64,000 bases of DNA from Cybelea sp963752825 (GCA_963752825.1 CAVVZF010000001.1:2976001-3040000); one strand, 5' to 3'; positions 34,636 through 43,613 are shown, counted from the first letter of the stretch. The notes: generated by a model from the letters alone, not told the origin. Numbers and translations: made by a program.

Positions 34636-34640
34636 CCGGA

Positions 34641-35747
34641 TCATCGGCGCAATCTTGCTCGTGACGTATTAACTCTTCGCACGATCGGCACGAGCGTGTA
34701 AGCGCCGGCCGCCAGCGTCGCAAGCGAAACCGCGAACGCAGCGTCGACGATCGCTTCCCGGTAGGGAATTTCCGGAGGGATCGCGAGCGCGAGCGCTAGG
34801 CACAGCCCCCCGCGCATCCCCGCCGCCCGCACCACGTTGATCCATTCGCGGGGATACGGCCCGGGCAGGAGCAGTCCGCTGACGGCGCCGCGAGCGACGG
34901 CGACCGCGACGATGCACGCGACGACGAAGACGGGCTCTTGCGCTACGCGTCCGAGCTGTACCGCGGCGCCGACCATGAAGAACACGAGCACGTTGGCCAG
35001 AAGCGCCCCGACATCCCAGAACCGATTCACGTCTTCCGCGATGCTCAACGTGATCCACGAGCGCTCGAAGAATCGCAGCGCGATCCCGCAGGAAATGGTC
35101 GCGAATATGCCAGACAAGTGAAGGGCGTCGGCGGCAAAGTAGGCGCCGTACGCGCAGACGATCGTCGCCACGATCTGTACGAGGACGTTGCGCCGTCCTC
35201 GCAACGCACGCGCGACGGCAAACGCCAGCGCGATGCCGAAGGCCAATCCGCCCGCAGCTTCGCCCAGCGTCGCTGCCGCAACGATCGCGATCGCGCCCGC
35301 GCTCGCCGTTCCAAGCGCCAGCGCGACCAGCACGCCGCGATACAGCGCCACAGCGACCGCATCGTTGAACAGCGACTCGCATTCGACGATCGTCGCGAGG
35401 GTCTTTGGAACGTTGAGGCGCCGGAACACCGCTACGACGGCGATCGGATCCGTTGCGCTAAGGATCGCGCCGGCCAGCAGAGCCGGCGCAAACGGCACCC
35501 GCACGATCGAAAGGGCGCCCGCGACGACAAGCGCCGTCAGCAGCACGCCGGGTCCGGCAAGCGTCGCTATCGCAATCCATTGCCGCCGGATCGCCCGATA
35601 GTTGAGGTTCCAGGCGGCTTCGAAAAGCAGGGCGGGTAAGAAAACGTAGAGCGTCGCATGGCCGAACGCATACGCGAACCGCCCCGGCTCGACGAGGCCG
35701 TACGCGATGCCGAGGCCGACGACCACGAGGATCTGCCACAGATTCAC
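34641..35747 (-). CDS. Na+/H+ antiporter, CPA1/NhaP type
   Basis: The 368-residue polytopic protein carries the CPA1 ion-binding motifs ILSATDPIAVVAVF and ESLFNDAVAVALY (Asn-Asp pair). It would exchange sodium or potassium for protons. It ends a long minus-strand operon that starts with the RcnR-like regulator, 12 bases after the radical SAM gene. Length is slightly short of many CPA1 proteins; there is no C-terminal regulatory domain. Ion specificity cannot be read. Confidence 0.8.
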   Translation of the reverse strand: MNLWQILVVVGLGIAYGLVEPGRFAYAFGHATLYVFLPALLFEAAWNLNYRAIRRQWIAIATLAGPGVLLTALVVAGALSIVRVPFAPALLAGAILSATDPIAVVAVFRRLNVPKTLATIVECESLFNDAVAVALYRGVLVALALGTASAGAIAIVAAATLGEAAGGLAFGIALAFAVARALRGRRNVLVQIVATIVCAYGAYFAADALHLSGIFATISCGIALRFFERSWITLSIAEDVNRFWDVGALLANVLVFFMVGAAVQLGRVAQEPVFVVACIVAVAVARGAVSGLLLPGPYPREWINVVRAAGMRGGLCLALALAIPPEIPYREAIVDAAFAVSLATLAAGAYTLVPIVRRVNTSRARLRR

Positions 35748-35759
35748 GCCGCGATCCGC

Positions 35760-36962
35760 CTAATGTGTATGCGTGAAGTTTCCGACGCCGGTCAGCGCGC
35801 GCATCGCTTCGATCGCGCGGCGCAGCCCCATCGGCGCGCGCGGCCGCCCGACGGCCTCAAAATAGCGCGCGGGATCGATATTGAGCGTCCTGGTCTGGAC
35901 CATCGCGACCGCACAGGAGCGCAGGAACGCCTCCATCGCCGCGACCTCTTCCTCGTCGTCAGTTACGCCGGGATGCGTCAGCAGATTCAGGCTAACGCGG
36001 AGCCCCCGGCTGACGGCCAGCCGCACCGACTCGAGCACGTCGTCCAGCCCATATCCGAGAGGGCGATAGTACGCCGCGTAGACACGCGAGCGGAACGAGT
36101 TCAAGCTGATTCGCACGGCGTCTAAGCCCGCGTCGATGCAGCGCTCGAGCGACGCGGGCATGCTGCCGTTGGTGTTGAGGTTGATCGTGCCGTTGGCGCG
36201 CCTCGCGCGAATCGTCTCGATCGCGCGCACGATCGTCGTAGACCGCAGAAGCGGCTCGCCTTCGCACCCCTGCCCGAACGAAACGATGCCGTCCTCGACC
36301 CGCTCGAGATGATGGATCGCGATGCATGCGAGGTCCCTAACCGTAGTCTCCTCGGCGATGCGCGTTTGAGGGGACGGCATGCCCGCATTCGGCTCCAGCT
36401 CGGAGATGCAGCCGATGCAGCGCGCGTTACAGTTGGGCGACACCGGTAACGCCGCTTCGCCACGCTCGCGGAACACGTTCTGCGCGGTGAAGCAGCCGTA
36501 TTCGAGCGAGCACAGCGCCACCTGGCGCAGCACGCGGTTGTCCGGCTCTCGCTCCACGCGCGCCGCGACCAGCGCCTCCAGCTCGCCTTCCGCAAAGCGG
36601 CGCGGCTCCCAATCCTCGCTCTCGTCCGTCCGCATCGCGGCCACGTTAAGACGATCCTCGATGCTGCACGCGAACGTGTAGCCGAACAGCGGCAGCGGGG
36701 GCGCGCCGTGCTCGGCGGCGTAGGCCGGCAGCAGCAGTCTCGTGTAGCCGGCCGGCAGCGCGACCGCCATCGCGGTGCGTCCTGCAATCGGGCCGATCGT
36801 CGTCAACGGATGCCGCTGCGGCAAGAGCATCGGCACCGTTCCCTCGGGCGCCTCGATGAGCTCCTCGGTGCGCGGCTCGCGCACGAGTCCGCCGTCGGCG
36901 AGGGGAACGAGTCGCGGATCGTATGCGATGCGCCCGCGCGCATCGCACGACGCTAGCGCCAC
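35760..36962 (-). CDS. Radical SAM protein of unknown function
   Basis: The 400-residue protein has the CX3CX2C cluster motif (CNARCIGC) near residue 190, followed by a partial TIM barrel (VSFGQGCEGEPLL for the GGE-like motif, TINLNTNGS, VRISLNSF). About 180 residues precede the barrel and include an uncharacterised beta-rich region. Radical SAM enzymes cleave S-adenosylmethionine to start radical chemistry on varied substrates. It follows dapF by one base (TAA, G, GTG), so is translationally coupled. The reaction is not known. Confidence 0.8.
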   Translation of the reverse strand: MALASCDARGRIAYDPRLVPLADGGLVREPRTEELIEAPEGTVPMLLPQRHPLTTIGPIAGRTAMAVALPAGYTRLLLPAYAAEHGAPPLPLFGYTFACSIEDRLNVAAMRTDESEDWEPRRFAEGELEALVAARVEREPDNRVLRQVALCSLEYGCFTAQNVFRERGEAALPVSPNCNARCIGCISELEPNAGMPSPQTRIAEETTVRDLACIAIHHLERVEDGIVSFGQGCEGEPLLRSTTIVRAIETIRARRANGTINLNTNGSMPASLERCIDAGLDAVRISLNSFRSRVYAAYYRPLGYGLDDVLESVRLAVSRGLRVSLNLLTHPGVTDDEEEVAAMEAFLRSCAVAMVQTRTLNIDPARYFEAVGRPRAPMGLRRAIEAMRALTGVGNFTHTH

Positions 36963-36963
36963 C

Positions 36964-37743
36964 TTAAATCTCTACGTCCGTGTCGAAGACGCGCGTCGCC
37001 GGTCCCGTTAAATACGCGTCTCCGCTGCCGTCCCATTCGACGACGAGCCGCCCGCCCGGGACACGCACTTCGACCGGAGACTCTGCCAAGCCGCGCTTCA
37101 GCACGACCGCGGCGCATGCGACGGCCCCCGTTCCGCAGGCCATCGTCAATCCGACGCCTCGCTCCCAATGCCGCACCCGCATCGACCGTCTGCTCAGCGG
37201 AACCGCGACGTGCACGTTCGTGCCTGACGCAAAAGCCGGTTCAGCTTGAATCCGCGTTGCGAGCGATTCGAGATCGACCGCGTCGACGTCGGCAACAAAC
37301 CCGACGACGTGCGGGTTGCCGAGATCGACGAACGAGGCTCGGTCGAGCTCGGCGAGCGCTATCGGCCGAATCTGCGGCCGCCCCATCGCGACTCGAACCA
37401 GATACTCCGGCTCGCGCGCTACGATCTCCGCGCGCACTACGGCGCCGCCGCTCTCGAACGCGATCGGGCCCGGATGACCGGTTTCGTCCAGCCAGCGCGC
37501 GGCGCAGCGGATCCCGTTGCCGCACATCTCCGCCTCCGATCCGTCGGCATTGATCGTCAGCATGCGAACGTCCGCGCGCTCCGACGGCTCGAGAGCGATG
37601 AGACCGTCCGCCCCGACTCCCGCGTGGCGATCGCACGCCCATCGAGCGAACGTCGCCAGATCGCGCAGCGGCGCGGCTCGTCGATCGAGGATCACGAAAT
37701 CGTTGTGCGCCCCGTGCATCTTCGTGAGTGGAACGCGCATCAT
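36964..37743 (-). CDS. dapF: Diaminopimelate epimerase
   Basis: DapF converts LL- to meso-diaminopimelate in lysine and peptidoglycan synthesis. The 259-residue product shows FTKMHG-like start (LTKMHGAHNDFVILD), the first catalytic cysteine in EMCGNGIRCAARW and the second in TMACGTGAVACAA. The first ATG at 37743 overlaps the miaA stop by four bases (ATGA); a second ATG follows directly. Length matches the family. Confidence 0.92.
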   Translation of the reverse strand: MMRVPLTKMHGAHNDFVILDRRAAPLRDLATFARWACDRHAGVGADGLIALEPSERADVRMLTINADGSEAEMCGNGIRCAARWLDETGHPGPIAFESGGAVVRAEIVAREPEYLVRVAMGRPQIRPIALAELDRASFVDLGNPHVVGFVADVDAVDLESLATRIQAEPAFASGTNVHVAVPLSRRSMRVRHWERGVGLTMACGTGAVACAAVVLKRGLAESPVEVRVPGGRLVVEWDGSGDAYLTGPATRVFDTDVEI

Positions 37744-38645
37744 TCGCGCTTCGCAGACCACGCCAGCTTTTCCCGTACTTGCCGCGCCACCGTCTTGGGA
37801 TGCAGCCACAGTGTTGCCGCCTCGCCGCGAAACCAGGCGCGCTGACGGCGCGCGTAGCGGCGCGTCGCGCGATCGAGGCCGTTGCGGAGTTCGGCGAGCG
37901 TATACCAGCCGCGCAGGTACGCAAGAGCTTGCGGATAGCCGACGGCGTTGGCCGCGGCCGCGCCGTTGCCGATGCGCTCCGCTTCCTCGATCAATCCCGC
38001 GTCCAGCATGCGATTGGTGCGCTGCGCGATGCGCCGATCGATTGTGTCCCAGGGTACGTCCAAAAAGACGAGCATCCAGGGAATGCCCTCGCTCGCGAGC
38101 GTTCGCCGCGGGACGGGCGCGGCCGCACCCGTTACGCCGAGCGCGATCTCGAGCGCGCGCAGCACGCGGTAGGTATCGGACGCGTGCAGCTGGGCCGCGC
38201 GCGCAGCGTCGCGCCGGGCGAGCCAGCCGTGCAGGAATTCCGGCGGATGCAACTGCGCCTCGCGCGCGAGCCGCGCGCGCAGCGCCTCGTCGTAGCGCCG
38301 CCCCAGCTCGACGTCTCCGGTGAGCGCGCGGATGTAGAAACCGGTCCCCCCTACGACGATGGCCCGCTTGCCGCGAGCGTGAATTTCGCCGATCGCCTCA
38401 ACCGCGTCGTTCGCAAAGCGCGCGGCGGAATAACGCTCGGCGGGATCCACAAACCCGACGAGGTGGTGCCGCACCACCGCGATTTGCACCGGAGACGGCG
38501 TCGCCGTGCCGATCGGCATGTCGCGATATATCTGCCGCGAGTCCGCCCCGACGATCTCGGCATCGAATTCACGAGCCAACTCGATGCCGAGCTCGGTCTT
38601 GCCGCTGGCGGTCGCGCCGGCGAGGATGAGGACGCCCTCAGGCAC
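37740..38645 (-). CDS. miaA: tRNA dimethylallyltransferase
   Basis: MiaA transfers a dimethylallyl group to A37 of tRNAs reading U-initial codons, the substrate for MiaB (present at 49229-50647). The 301-residue enzyme has the P-loop GATASGKTELG, the DSRQIYRDMPIGTA segment and GGTGFYIRAL. It starts with GTG overlapping the mutL stop by eight bases and overlaps dapF downstream. Confidence 0.93.
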   Translation of the reverse strand: MPEGVLILAGATASGKTELGIELAREFDAEIVGADSRQIYRDMPIGTATPSPVQIAVVRHHLVGFVDPAERYSAARFANDAVEAIGEIHARGKRAIVVGGTGFYIRALTGDVELGRRYDEALRARLAREAQLHPPEFLHGWLARRDAARAAQLHASDTYRVLRALEIALGVTGAAAPVPRRTLASEGIPWMLVFLDVPWDTIDRRIAQRTNRMLDAGLIEEAERIGNGAAAANAVGYPQALAYLRGWYTLAELRNGLDRATRRYARRQRAWFRGEAATLWLHPKTVARQVREKLAWSAKRE

Positions 38646-40263
38646 GCTTGAACATGCGCGCGATCTCCTCGGGACTCAGACGCACCATCGTGGGCCGGCC
38701 GTGCGGGCAGTGCATGGGGTTTCGGCAGCCTTGCAGGCGCGCGAGGAGGCTCGTCATCTCCTCCACGCCGAGCGGATCGCCGGCGCGCGTCACCGAGTGG
38801 CATGCGAGCGAGGCCCAGACGCGTTCGCGGACGCTGCGTTGCTTCGGTTCGTCGCTCAGGTCGTCGAGGAACTCGTTCAAGTCGAATGCGCGGGCGCCGT
38901 AGCCGGCTGGCGTCGCAACGACGCGATACGTCCGTTCTCCGAAGGGCTCGATCTCCAGGCCGCCTTCGCGCAGCGCCTCGAGCGCGCCGTCCAGTGCGGC
39001 GCTGCGCACCGCATCGAGCTCGACGACGAGCGGTACGAGAAGCGGTTCACTTGGCGCACCCGCGCCGTAGCTCGATGCGGCGATCGCCTCGTAGGCGATG
39101 CGCTCGTGCGCTGCGTGCTGGTCGATCAAGAGCAACCCCTCGCCGTCGCTGGCCAGGATGAAGGTGCGATGCAGTTGCGCGAGAATTTCCGTGCCGCCCT
39201 TGCCGGGCGCCGGCGCGAAGGAGATGTCCGTTGCTGCCTCAGCCGCGGTGTATTGCGCGAACCGCCCCCGGGCGTGGCCGCCCAGCGTGGCCGCGATGCT
39301 GCGTCGCACCGAGTCGAAGACTTGGCTCGAATAGCGCAGCCGAACGTCGCTCTTCGTGGGATGCACGTTGGAATCGACGTGCTCGGGAGGAAACCTCAGC
39401 TGCAGCACGCCGTACGGATAGCGGCCCAGCATCGCGAAGGTCGAGTAGCCGCTGGTCCACGCGCCCGCCAGCAGCGCGCTGCGCAGCAGCCGCCCGTTCA
39501 CGAAGAGCAGCTGCATCCGGCGATCGGGCCGGTCGTAGCCGGGCGCGCTGACGTAGCCGCTGAGGCTGCCCTCTAGGGTGCGCGCCGCGCTGCCGTCGAG
39601 CGGCAAGAGCGTCTGCGCCGCCTGCCGGCCGAACACCATCGCGAGCCGTTCGCTCTCCTGTGCGCTGGCCGGCATCACCCAGACTTCCTTGCCGTCGTGC
39701 CGCAGCGTAAACGTGACCTCCGGGTAAGCTAGTGCGAAACTCGATAACCACGACGAGATTCGATTGAATTCGGCGCTCGGCGCGCGCAGATATTCGCGAC
39801 GCACCGGGAGCTCCTCGAAGAGCCCGGCGACGCGAACGCGCGTGCCCACGGGCGCGGCCGCCGATTCCGTCGAGCCGACCTCTTCGGCAAAGGCGTTCAC
39901 CCGCGCGCCGACCTCGTCGCCGCGCGAGCGGGAAACGATCTCCGTTCGCGCGACCGCGGCGATCGAGGCGAGCCCCTCGCCGCGAAAGCCGAGCGTGGCG
40001 ATCGATTCCAGCTCGTCCGCCGCACGCAGCTTGCTCGTCGCATGACGGCGCAGTGCGAGCGCCAGCTCCCCCGCCGCTATGCCATTGCCGTCGTCGATGA
40101 CCTCGATCAGGTCGAGGCCGCCGCGTTCGACGTTGACGGTGATGCGCGTCGCCCCCGCATCGATCGCGTTCTCGACGAGCTCCTTGACGACCGAGGCCGG
40201 CCGTTCGATGATCTCGCCGGCGGCGATCTGCCCGATCGTCACCGCGTCTAACTTTTGGATCAT
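38638..40263 (-). CDS. mutL: DNA mismatch repair protein MutL
   Basis: The 541-residue protein has the GHKL ATPase motifs (IAAGEIIERPASVVKELVEN, DDGNGI, TLGFRGEGLASI) and a C-terminal nicking domain. The metal-site motif DQHAX2EX4E is present (IDQHAAHERIAYE), with ACHSVTRAG and CPHGRPTMV. So this is an endonuclease-type MutL, expected where no MutH exists; it acts with MutS (46728-49232). The ATG at 40263 gives the family N-terminus and overlaps the upstream gene's stop by four bases. Confidence 0.93.
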   Translation of the reverse strand: MIQKLDAVTIGQIAAGEIIERPASVVKELVENAIDAGATRITVNVERGGLDLIEVIDDGNGIAAGELALALRRHATSKLRAADELESIATLGFRGEGLASIAAVARTEIVSRSRGDEVGARVNAFAEEVGSTESAAAPVGTRVRVAGLFEELPVRREYLRAPSAEFNRISSWLSSFALAYPEVTFTLRHDGKEVWVMPASAQESERLAMVFGRQAAQTLLPLDGSAARTLEGSLSGYVSAPGYDRPDRRMQLLFVNGRLLRSALLAGAWTSGYSTFAMLGRYPYGVLQLRFPPEHVDSNVHPTKSDVRLRYSSQVFDSVRRSIAATLGGHARGRFAQYTAAEAATDISFAPAPGKGGTEILAQLHRTFILASDGEGLLLIDQHAAHERIAYEAIAASSYGAGAPSEPLLVPLVVELDAVRSAALDGALEALREGGLEIEPFGERTYRVVATPAGYGARAFDLNEFLDDLSDEPKQRSVRERVWASLACHSVTRAGDPLGVEEMTSLLARLQGCRNPMHCPHGRPTMVRLSPEEIARMFKRA

Positions 40264-40883
40264 CCCGGTGACCATACGAGAAACACGACGCCAACGACTG
40301 CTATGATCGTGCCGCTGATCGCTTCGCCGTAGCGTTCGAACGATCCCAACGACAGACGCGCAAGCGCCGCCTGAGAAGAGACGCACAGCACGACGTACGT
40401 CGCCATCGTGCTGATCGCGAAGCATGCGGCCATCTCGGCAACCAGCCCCGCGCCGAATCGCGCGGCGGCAAGAAACGCCGGGATCCCCTCGACCATCGGA
40501 GACGAACCCAGAATGAACAGCAGCGCCGTGCCGCTTCCGCGGACGCCCGCCGAATGGGCGTGCGGCCCCGCGCGAATCTCGCGCAGAGACGCGATCGCAA
40601 TCCACAGGCCCAAGGAAATAAGTGCGACGCCGGCCAGGAGCGATACGACGTTGCCGAACCGCACGGCTAACGCGACGCCGCCGAGCCAGACGACGACGCC
40701 GATGGCCAGCGTGGACACGGTGTGGCCGAGCCCCGCGACCGCCGCGGCGCCGGCCGTCCGCGCGCGCGTCCATTTGAGCTGCCGCGCGACGAGGGCGATC
40801 GGCAGCCAGTGATCCGGGACGAGCGTGTGCAAAACGCCTACCGCGACGACGGCGCCGATCAGCAGCGCCGGACCCAACCTCAC
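40260..40883 (-). CDS. NicO/UreH-like membrane transporter
   Basis: The 207-residue protein has about six membrane segments and the NicO-type metal signature HX4DH (HTLVPDH) in the first helix, with a further conserved His in AGLGHTVS and a small His-containing loop (GPHAHSAG). Nickel/cobalt or related transition-metal transport is the likely role, supported by the RcnR-like regulator gene just upstream, whose stop overlaps its GTG start. The specific metal is inferred. Confidence 0.7.
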   Translation of the reverse strand: MRLGPALLIGAVVAVGVLHTLVPDHWLPIALVARQLKWTRARTAGAAAVAGLGHTVSTLAIGVVVWLGGVALAVRFGNVVSLLAGVALISLGLWIAIASLREIRAGPHAHSAGVRGSGTALLFILGSSPMVEGIPAFLAAARFGAGLVAEMAACFAISTMATYVVLCVSSQAALARLSLGSFERYGEAISGTIIAVVGVVFLVWSPG

Positions 40884-41149
40884 CGCAGGTACGTCCTTAC
40901 GACCTCGACGAGCTCTTCCGCCGCGCTCACGTGCGCGCGTGATTTGGAGGTCAGGACGTGGGTCCTAACGTGTTCTTCGAGCACCTCCGACATCAGCGCG
41001 TTCATCGCTCCGCGCGTCGCCGCAATGCGCTGCAGCACGACGGTGCAGCCCTCCTCTGCCTCGAGCGCCCGCTCGACCGCCTCGATCTGCCCGCGGATTC
41101 GCCGCACGCGGTTCAAGAGTTGCGCCTTCTTCGCGATGGTGTGACTCAT
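40880..41149 (-). CDS. RcnR/FrmR/CsoR-family metal-sensing repressor
   Basis: The 89-residue all-helical repressor has the four positions that in RcnR bind nickel or cobalt: His3, Cys35, His60 and His64 (MSHTIAKK, EEGCTVV, EEHVRTH). FrmR-type formaldehyde sensors lack His64. It should derepress on binding Ni/Co and control the adjacent NicO-like gene and possibly itself. It heads an operon with NicO-like, mutL, miaA, dapF, radical SAM and antiporter genes. A matching palindrome lies 26 bases upstream. Confidence 0.8.
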   Translation of the reverse strand: MSHTIAKKAQLLNRVRRIRGQIEAVERALEAEEGCTVVLQRIAATRGAMNALMSEVLEEHVRTHVLTSKSRAHVSAAEELVEVVRTYLR

Positions 41150-41174
41150 GCCGGCCGCTTCTCGGCGTCAACGC

Positions 41175-41193
41175 GATACCCTCCGGGGGTATC
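41175..41193. promoter_or_regulatory. CsoR/RcnR-type operator palindrome
   Basis: GATACCCTCCGGGGGTATC carries the TAC-C/G-tract-GTA form (TACCCTCCGGGGGTA) bound by CsoR/RcnR-family repressors. It lies between the divergent RcnR-like gene and the TTGACA promoter of the M-box transcript, so could serve either. A degenerate second copy (ACCCTCGGTCGGGAGTAT) overlaps that promoter near 41211-41228. The operator type is known for the family; the match here is by eye. Confidence 0.6.
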
Positions 41194-41203
41194 GAGCCAG
41201 GGG

Positions 41204-41231
41204 TTGACAAACCCTCGGTCGGGAGTATCCT
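41204..41231 (+). promoter_or_regulatory. Promoter of the M-box transcript
   Basis: TTGACA (41204-41209) and TATCCT (41226-41231) with a 16-base spacer form a sigma-70-type promoter pointing into the riboswitch. The operator palindrome ends 10 bases upstream. Confidence 0.65.
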
Positions 41232-41235
41232 GGTT

Positions 41236-41408
41236 AAGGATTCCTCGTTAGGTGAGGCGTCTGCACGAAAGGATGCCGCTGCCCGGAAAGGTCGAGAGAC
41301 CCCAACGGGTGACCAGACTCCGCCGAATCAAGGCGGAATCTAACGCGGCTGGCCCTTAGCGGAGTCGAAGGGCCGACGTTGTGCAGTGCTAAAGCTCGAC
41401 ACTGAGGG
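41236..41408 (+). promoter_or_regulatory. M-box (ykoK leader) magnesium riboswitch
   Basis: The leader contains the diagnostic M-box blocks in order: GTTAGGTGAGGC (41247-41258), GCCGCTGCCC (41275-41284), GTCGAGAGACCCCAACGGGT (41291-41310) and GTGCAGTGCTAAAGCTC (41381-41397). Mg2+-bound M-boxes sequester the antiterminator and turn off downstream magnesium transporter genes. Here CGACA (41397-41401) can pair with TGTCG in the terminator's first arm (41444-41448), giving an antiterminator. A terminator follows at 41443. Confidence 0.92.
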
Positions 41409-41442
41409 AGATGGCGCGGCCAGCCGCGCGAAGTTTCTCGAA

Positions 41443-41476
41443 CTGTCGGCCTGCGAGGAGCGGCGACAGTTTTTTT
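41443..41476 (+). terminator. Intrinsic terminator of the M-box expression platform
   Basis: CTGTCG (41443-41448) pairs with CGACAG (41464-41469), followed directly by seven T residues. It lies about 35 bases after the aptamer and can be disrupted by pairing of its first arm with the aptamer's last strand. Confidence 0.85.
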
Positions 41477-41616
41477 GTTGGGAAAGGGGGTGATGCCTCG
41501 CCATGGATGATGGACCAGACAGTCGATCTCGTCAGCGGCTCGCGATGAGCCGCCTTTCACCTGCCGTGTCCGTCCGTTCGGCGCGGCAAACCGTAAAGCA
41601 ATAGGAGGTACGTGCC

Positions 41617-41754
41617 ATGAAGGGGATTCTGGCATTTCTGCACGTTGTCGGACGCACGCTGCGTCCGATCTCGACTTACCACGACGATTCGCTGCGCGCG
41701 AATCAAGGTGACCGCAGCCCCAGCTTTAGCTTTTGGCGAGCTCTGGTTAGCTAG
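41617..41754 (+). CDS. Short ORF, probably the true N-terminus of the following gene
   Basis: ATG at 41617 follows a strong AGGAGG site. The 45-residue frame (begins KGILAFLHVVGRTLRP) ends with FWRALVS and a TAG at 41752-41754. In the next frame, the codons after it read LGSSLAVVLLANAQV, which would continue the sequence as the hydrophobic core of a signal peptide. One missing base near 41751 would fuse this ORF to the gene at 41763. Alternatively it is an independent leader peptide. Confidence 0.5.
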   Translation: MKGILAFLHVVGRTLRPISTYHDDSLRANQGDRSPSFSFWRALVS

Positions 41755-41762
41755 GGAGTTCG

Positions 41763-43613
41763 TTGGCCGTGGTGCTGCTCGCGAACGCTCAAGTCGCCGC
41801 CGCAGCCGCGGCGAGCCCATCGCCATCGCCGACGGCCACGCCGCGCTTCGCGCTGAAGGTTAGCGGATCGAACGTCTTCGTCGATCAGGCGACCGGCGGT
41901 CCGGGCACGACGCCGCCCGAGGGCTTTGAATTCGCGCACGGCTCGCCCATATCGCCGATGTCGCCGTACGACTGGTTTACGAGCGCGCCGGTGACGCCCG
42001 GCGTCGCCGGCATCGCCCAGTATGAAATTTCGGGACTCTATCACGCCGGAGCCGTGGACCTCGGTGCCACATTAGGCATCGGCGCGTTGACGGGGAGCAC
42101 GACCAACGCGCTGTACTGGGGCGAGCCGCCGATCCCGAACCTGAACGACCACGCCATCTCGCGTATCGTGCCCTACTCGATCGTTTTCCCAACGCACGCC
42201 GGGCAGGACGACGCCGGCGTGTTGAACGCCAGCGTGCTCGGCGGATCCGTCGCCGCGGCGGACGGCAGCTGGCGGGTTCGCGGCGGCTATTTCGACCTGA
42301 CCCAGAGCGATCGCTTCGTCTTTACGCCGCCGCCGCTGACGTCCGTGGTCCCATCGCCGGGCGCGCAGACGGCCGAGACGCTCGGCCCAGGCATGCCGTC
42401 GATTCAGTCCTGGCCCGCGAGCCCGTCCTCGCTGCCGCTGTTCGGTGCCGACGGCGTTCTCCATCACGGAGACGCCACGTTCGAATTGACCGATGCCGCA
42501 CTCCCGTCGCTTGCGGGGACGAACGTCCGCCTGACGATGGGCTCGCTGGTGCTCGATCGGGGCGATTCCGGGCGCTTCTCGGTGCAAATCGCACACGTTT
42601 GGTCGAGCGGCGCGCCGATCGCGACGACGACCTTCTTCGGATCGGATCAGGAGATTCACCCGGGCGCGCAGGGGCGGCTCTTCAGCAGCACGCTGGCCGA
42701 CCAGGTGCAGACGATCGGCGGCGCGCGCGCCTTCTTCCATCCCGTCAAGAACTGGGACGCACTCGTGGAACTTGGACGCGCCTGGTACGACGCGCGCCTG
42801 GTAAGCTATCCCGGCACGTCGCACTTCGGAAACTACGAGCACTTCAGTCTTGCGCAGCACGTCACGAACAACGACGTCGTTAAGCTCGAGTACCACCGTT
42901 TCGATCCGACCTATGCGACGATGATCTTGCCGTACGGCATACCGGAGAACGTGTGGAGCATCGCGTGGTCATGGCCCGGCATTTGGCTCAAGTCGACGTA
43001 TCAGCTCGTGGACAACACGGTCATCGGCGCAAACCGCGCCGGCGTCCGTCTGAAGTACGACCACAACGGCAAGCCTCTCGAGGTTCACGCCAGCTTTGGA
43101 AACTGGAGGCAGCTCATTCCCGAGACCGCGGCCAACGCATCGCAGGGCGGCTTCGTCGATGGATTCTTCCTATTGCAAAAAAACGGATTTGGCACGCTCG
43201 GCGAGGACCGTCAAGCGGGTCTCTACGTGGCGTGGCACCTCAAGAGCGACGACCTCGCATTCGACGGCATCGAAGACTACCTTAGCCGGCGCGCGGAAGC
43301 GGGTCAGCCGCTGGACACCGTGGCGACGCGGGCGCCGCAGACCGTGTTCAGCTGGACGCATCACTTCAGCGACAAGCTGCTCGCGGTCGGCGGTTACGGG
43401 CGCTACGAGCTCACCGGAACGTGGGCGACAACGCCCGTCGATGCGATCTACGGCGACGCCTTCGGCGGCGTGCAGTTCGCCACGGGGCCGCATACCGCGA
43501 TGCTCGTCGAGGCCCGCCGCTACGCGCTGGTCGGCCTTCCCTCGATCCCGGGCGGGTTGCCTCCGACGATGCGCGGCACCGCGCTGATCGTCGACCAGCG
43601 GATCGACCTCTGA
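41763..43613 (+). CDS. Putative outer-membrane protein in the M-box operon
   Basis: The 616-residue exported protein has an Ala-rich signal-like start (ANAQVAAAAAASPSPSPTATP) and a long beta-rich mature part ending TALIVDQRIDL, compatible with a barrel of many strands. I do not recognise a family. The annotated TTG start is weak; the real start is probably ATG 41617 (see the short ORF). It is controlled by the M-box and its stop overlaps the Nramp-related gene by one base (TGATG), so both likely serve magnesium entry, possibly as an outer-membrane porin. Confidence 0.55.
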   Translation: MAVVLLANAQVAAAAAASPSPSPTATPRFALKVSGSNVFVDQATGGPGTTPPEGFEFAHGSPISPMSPYDWFTSAPVTPGVAGIAQYEISGLYHAGAVDLGATLGIGALTGSTTNALYWGEPPIPNLNDHAISRIVPYSIVFPTHAGQDDAGVLNASVLGGSVAAADGSWRVRGGYFDLTQSDRFVFTPPPLTSVVPSPGAQTAETLGPGMPSIQSWPASPSSLPLFGADGVLHHGDATFELTDAALPSLAGTNVRLTMGSLVLDRGDSGRFSVQIAHVWSSGAPIATTTFFGSDQEIHPGAQGRLFSSTLADQVQTIGGARAFFHPVKNWDALVELGRAWYDARLVSYPGTSHFGNYEHFSLAQHVTNNDVVKLEYHRFDPTYATMILPYGIPENVWSIAWSWPGIWLKSTYQLVDNTVIGANRAGVRLKYDHNGKPLEVHASFGNWRQLIPETAANASQGGFVDGFFLLQKNGFGTLGEDRQAGLYVAWHLKSDDLAFDGIEDYLSRRAEAGQPLDTVATRAPQTVFSWTHHFSDKLLAVGGYGRYELTGTWATTPVDAIYGDAFGGVQFATGPHTAMLVEARRYALVGLPSIPGGLPPTMRGTALIVDQRIDL

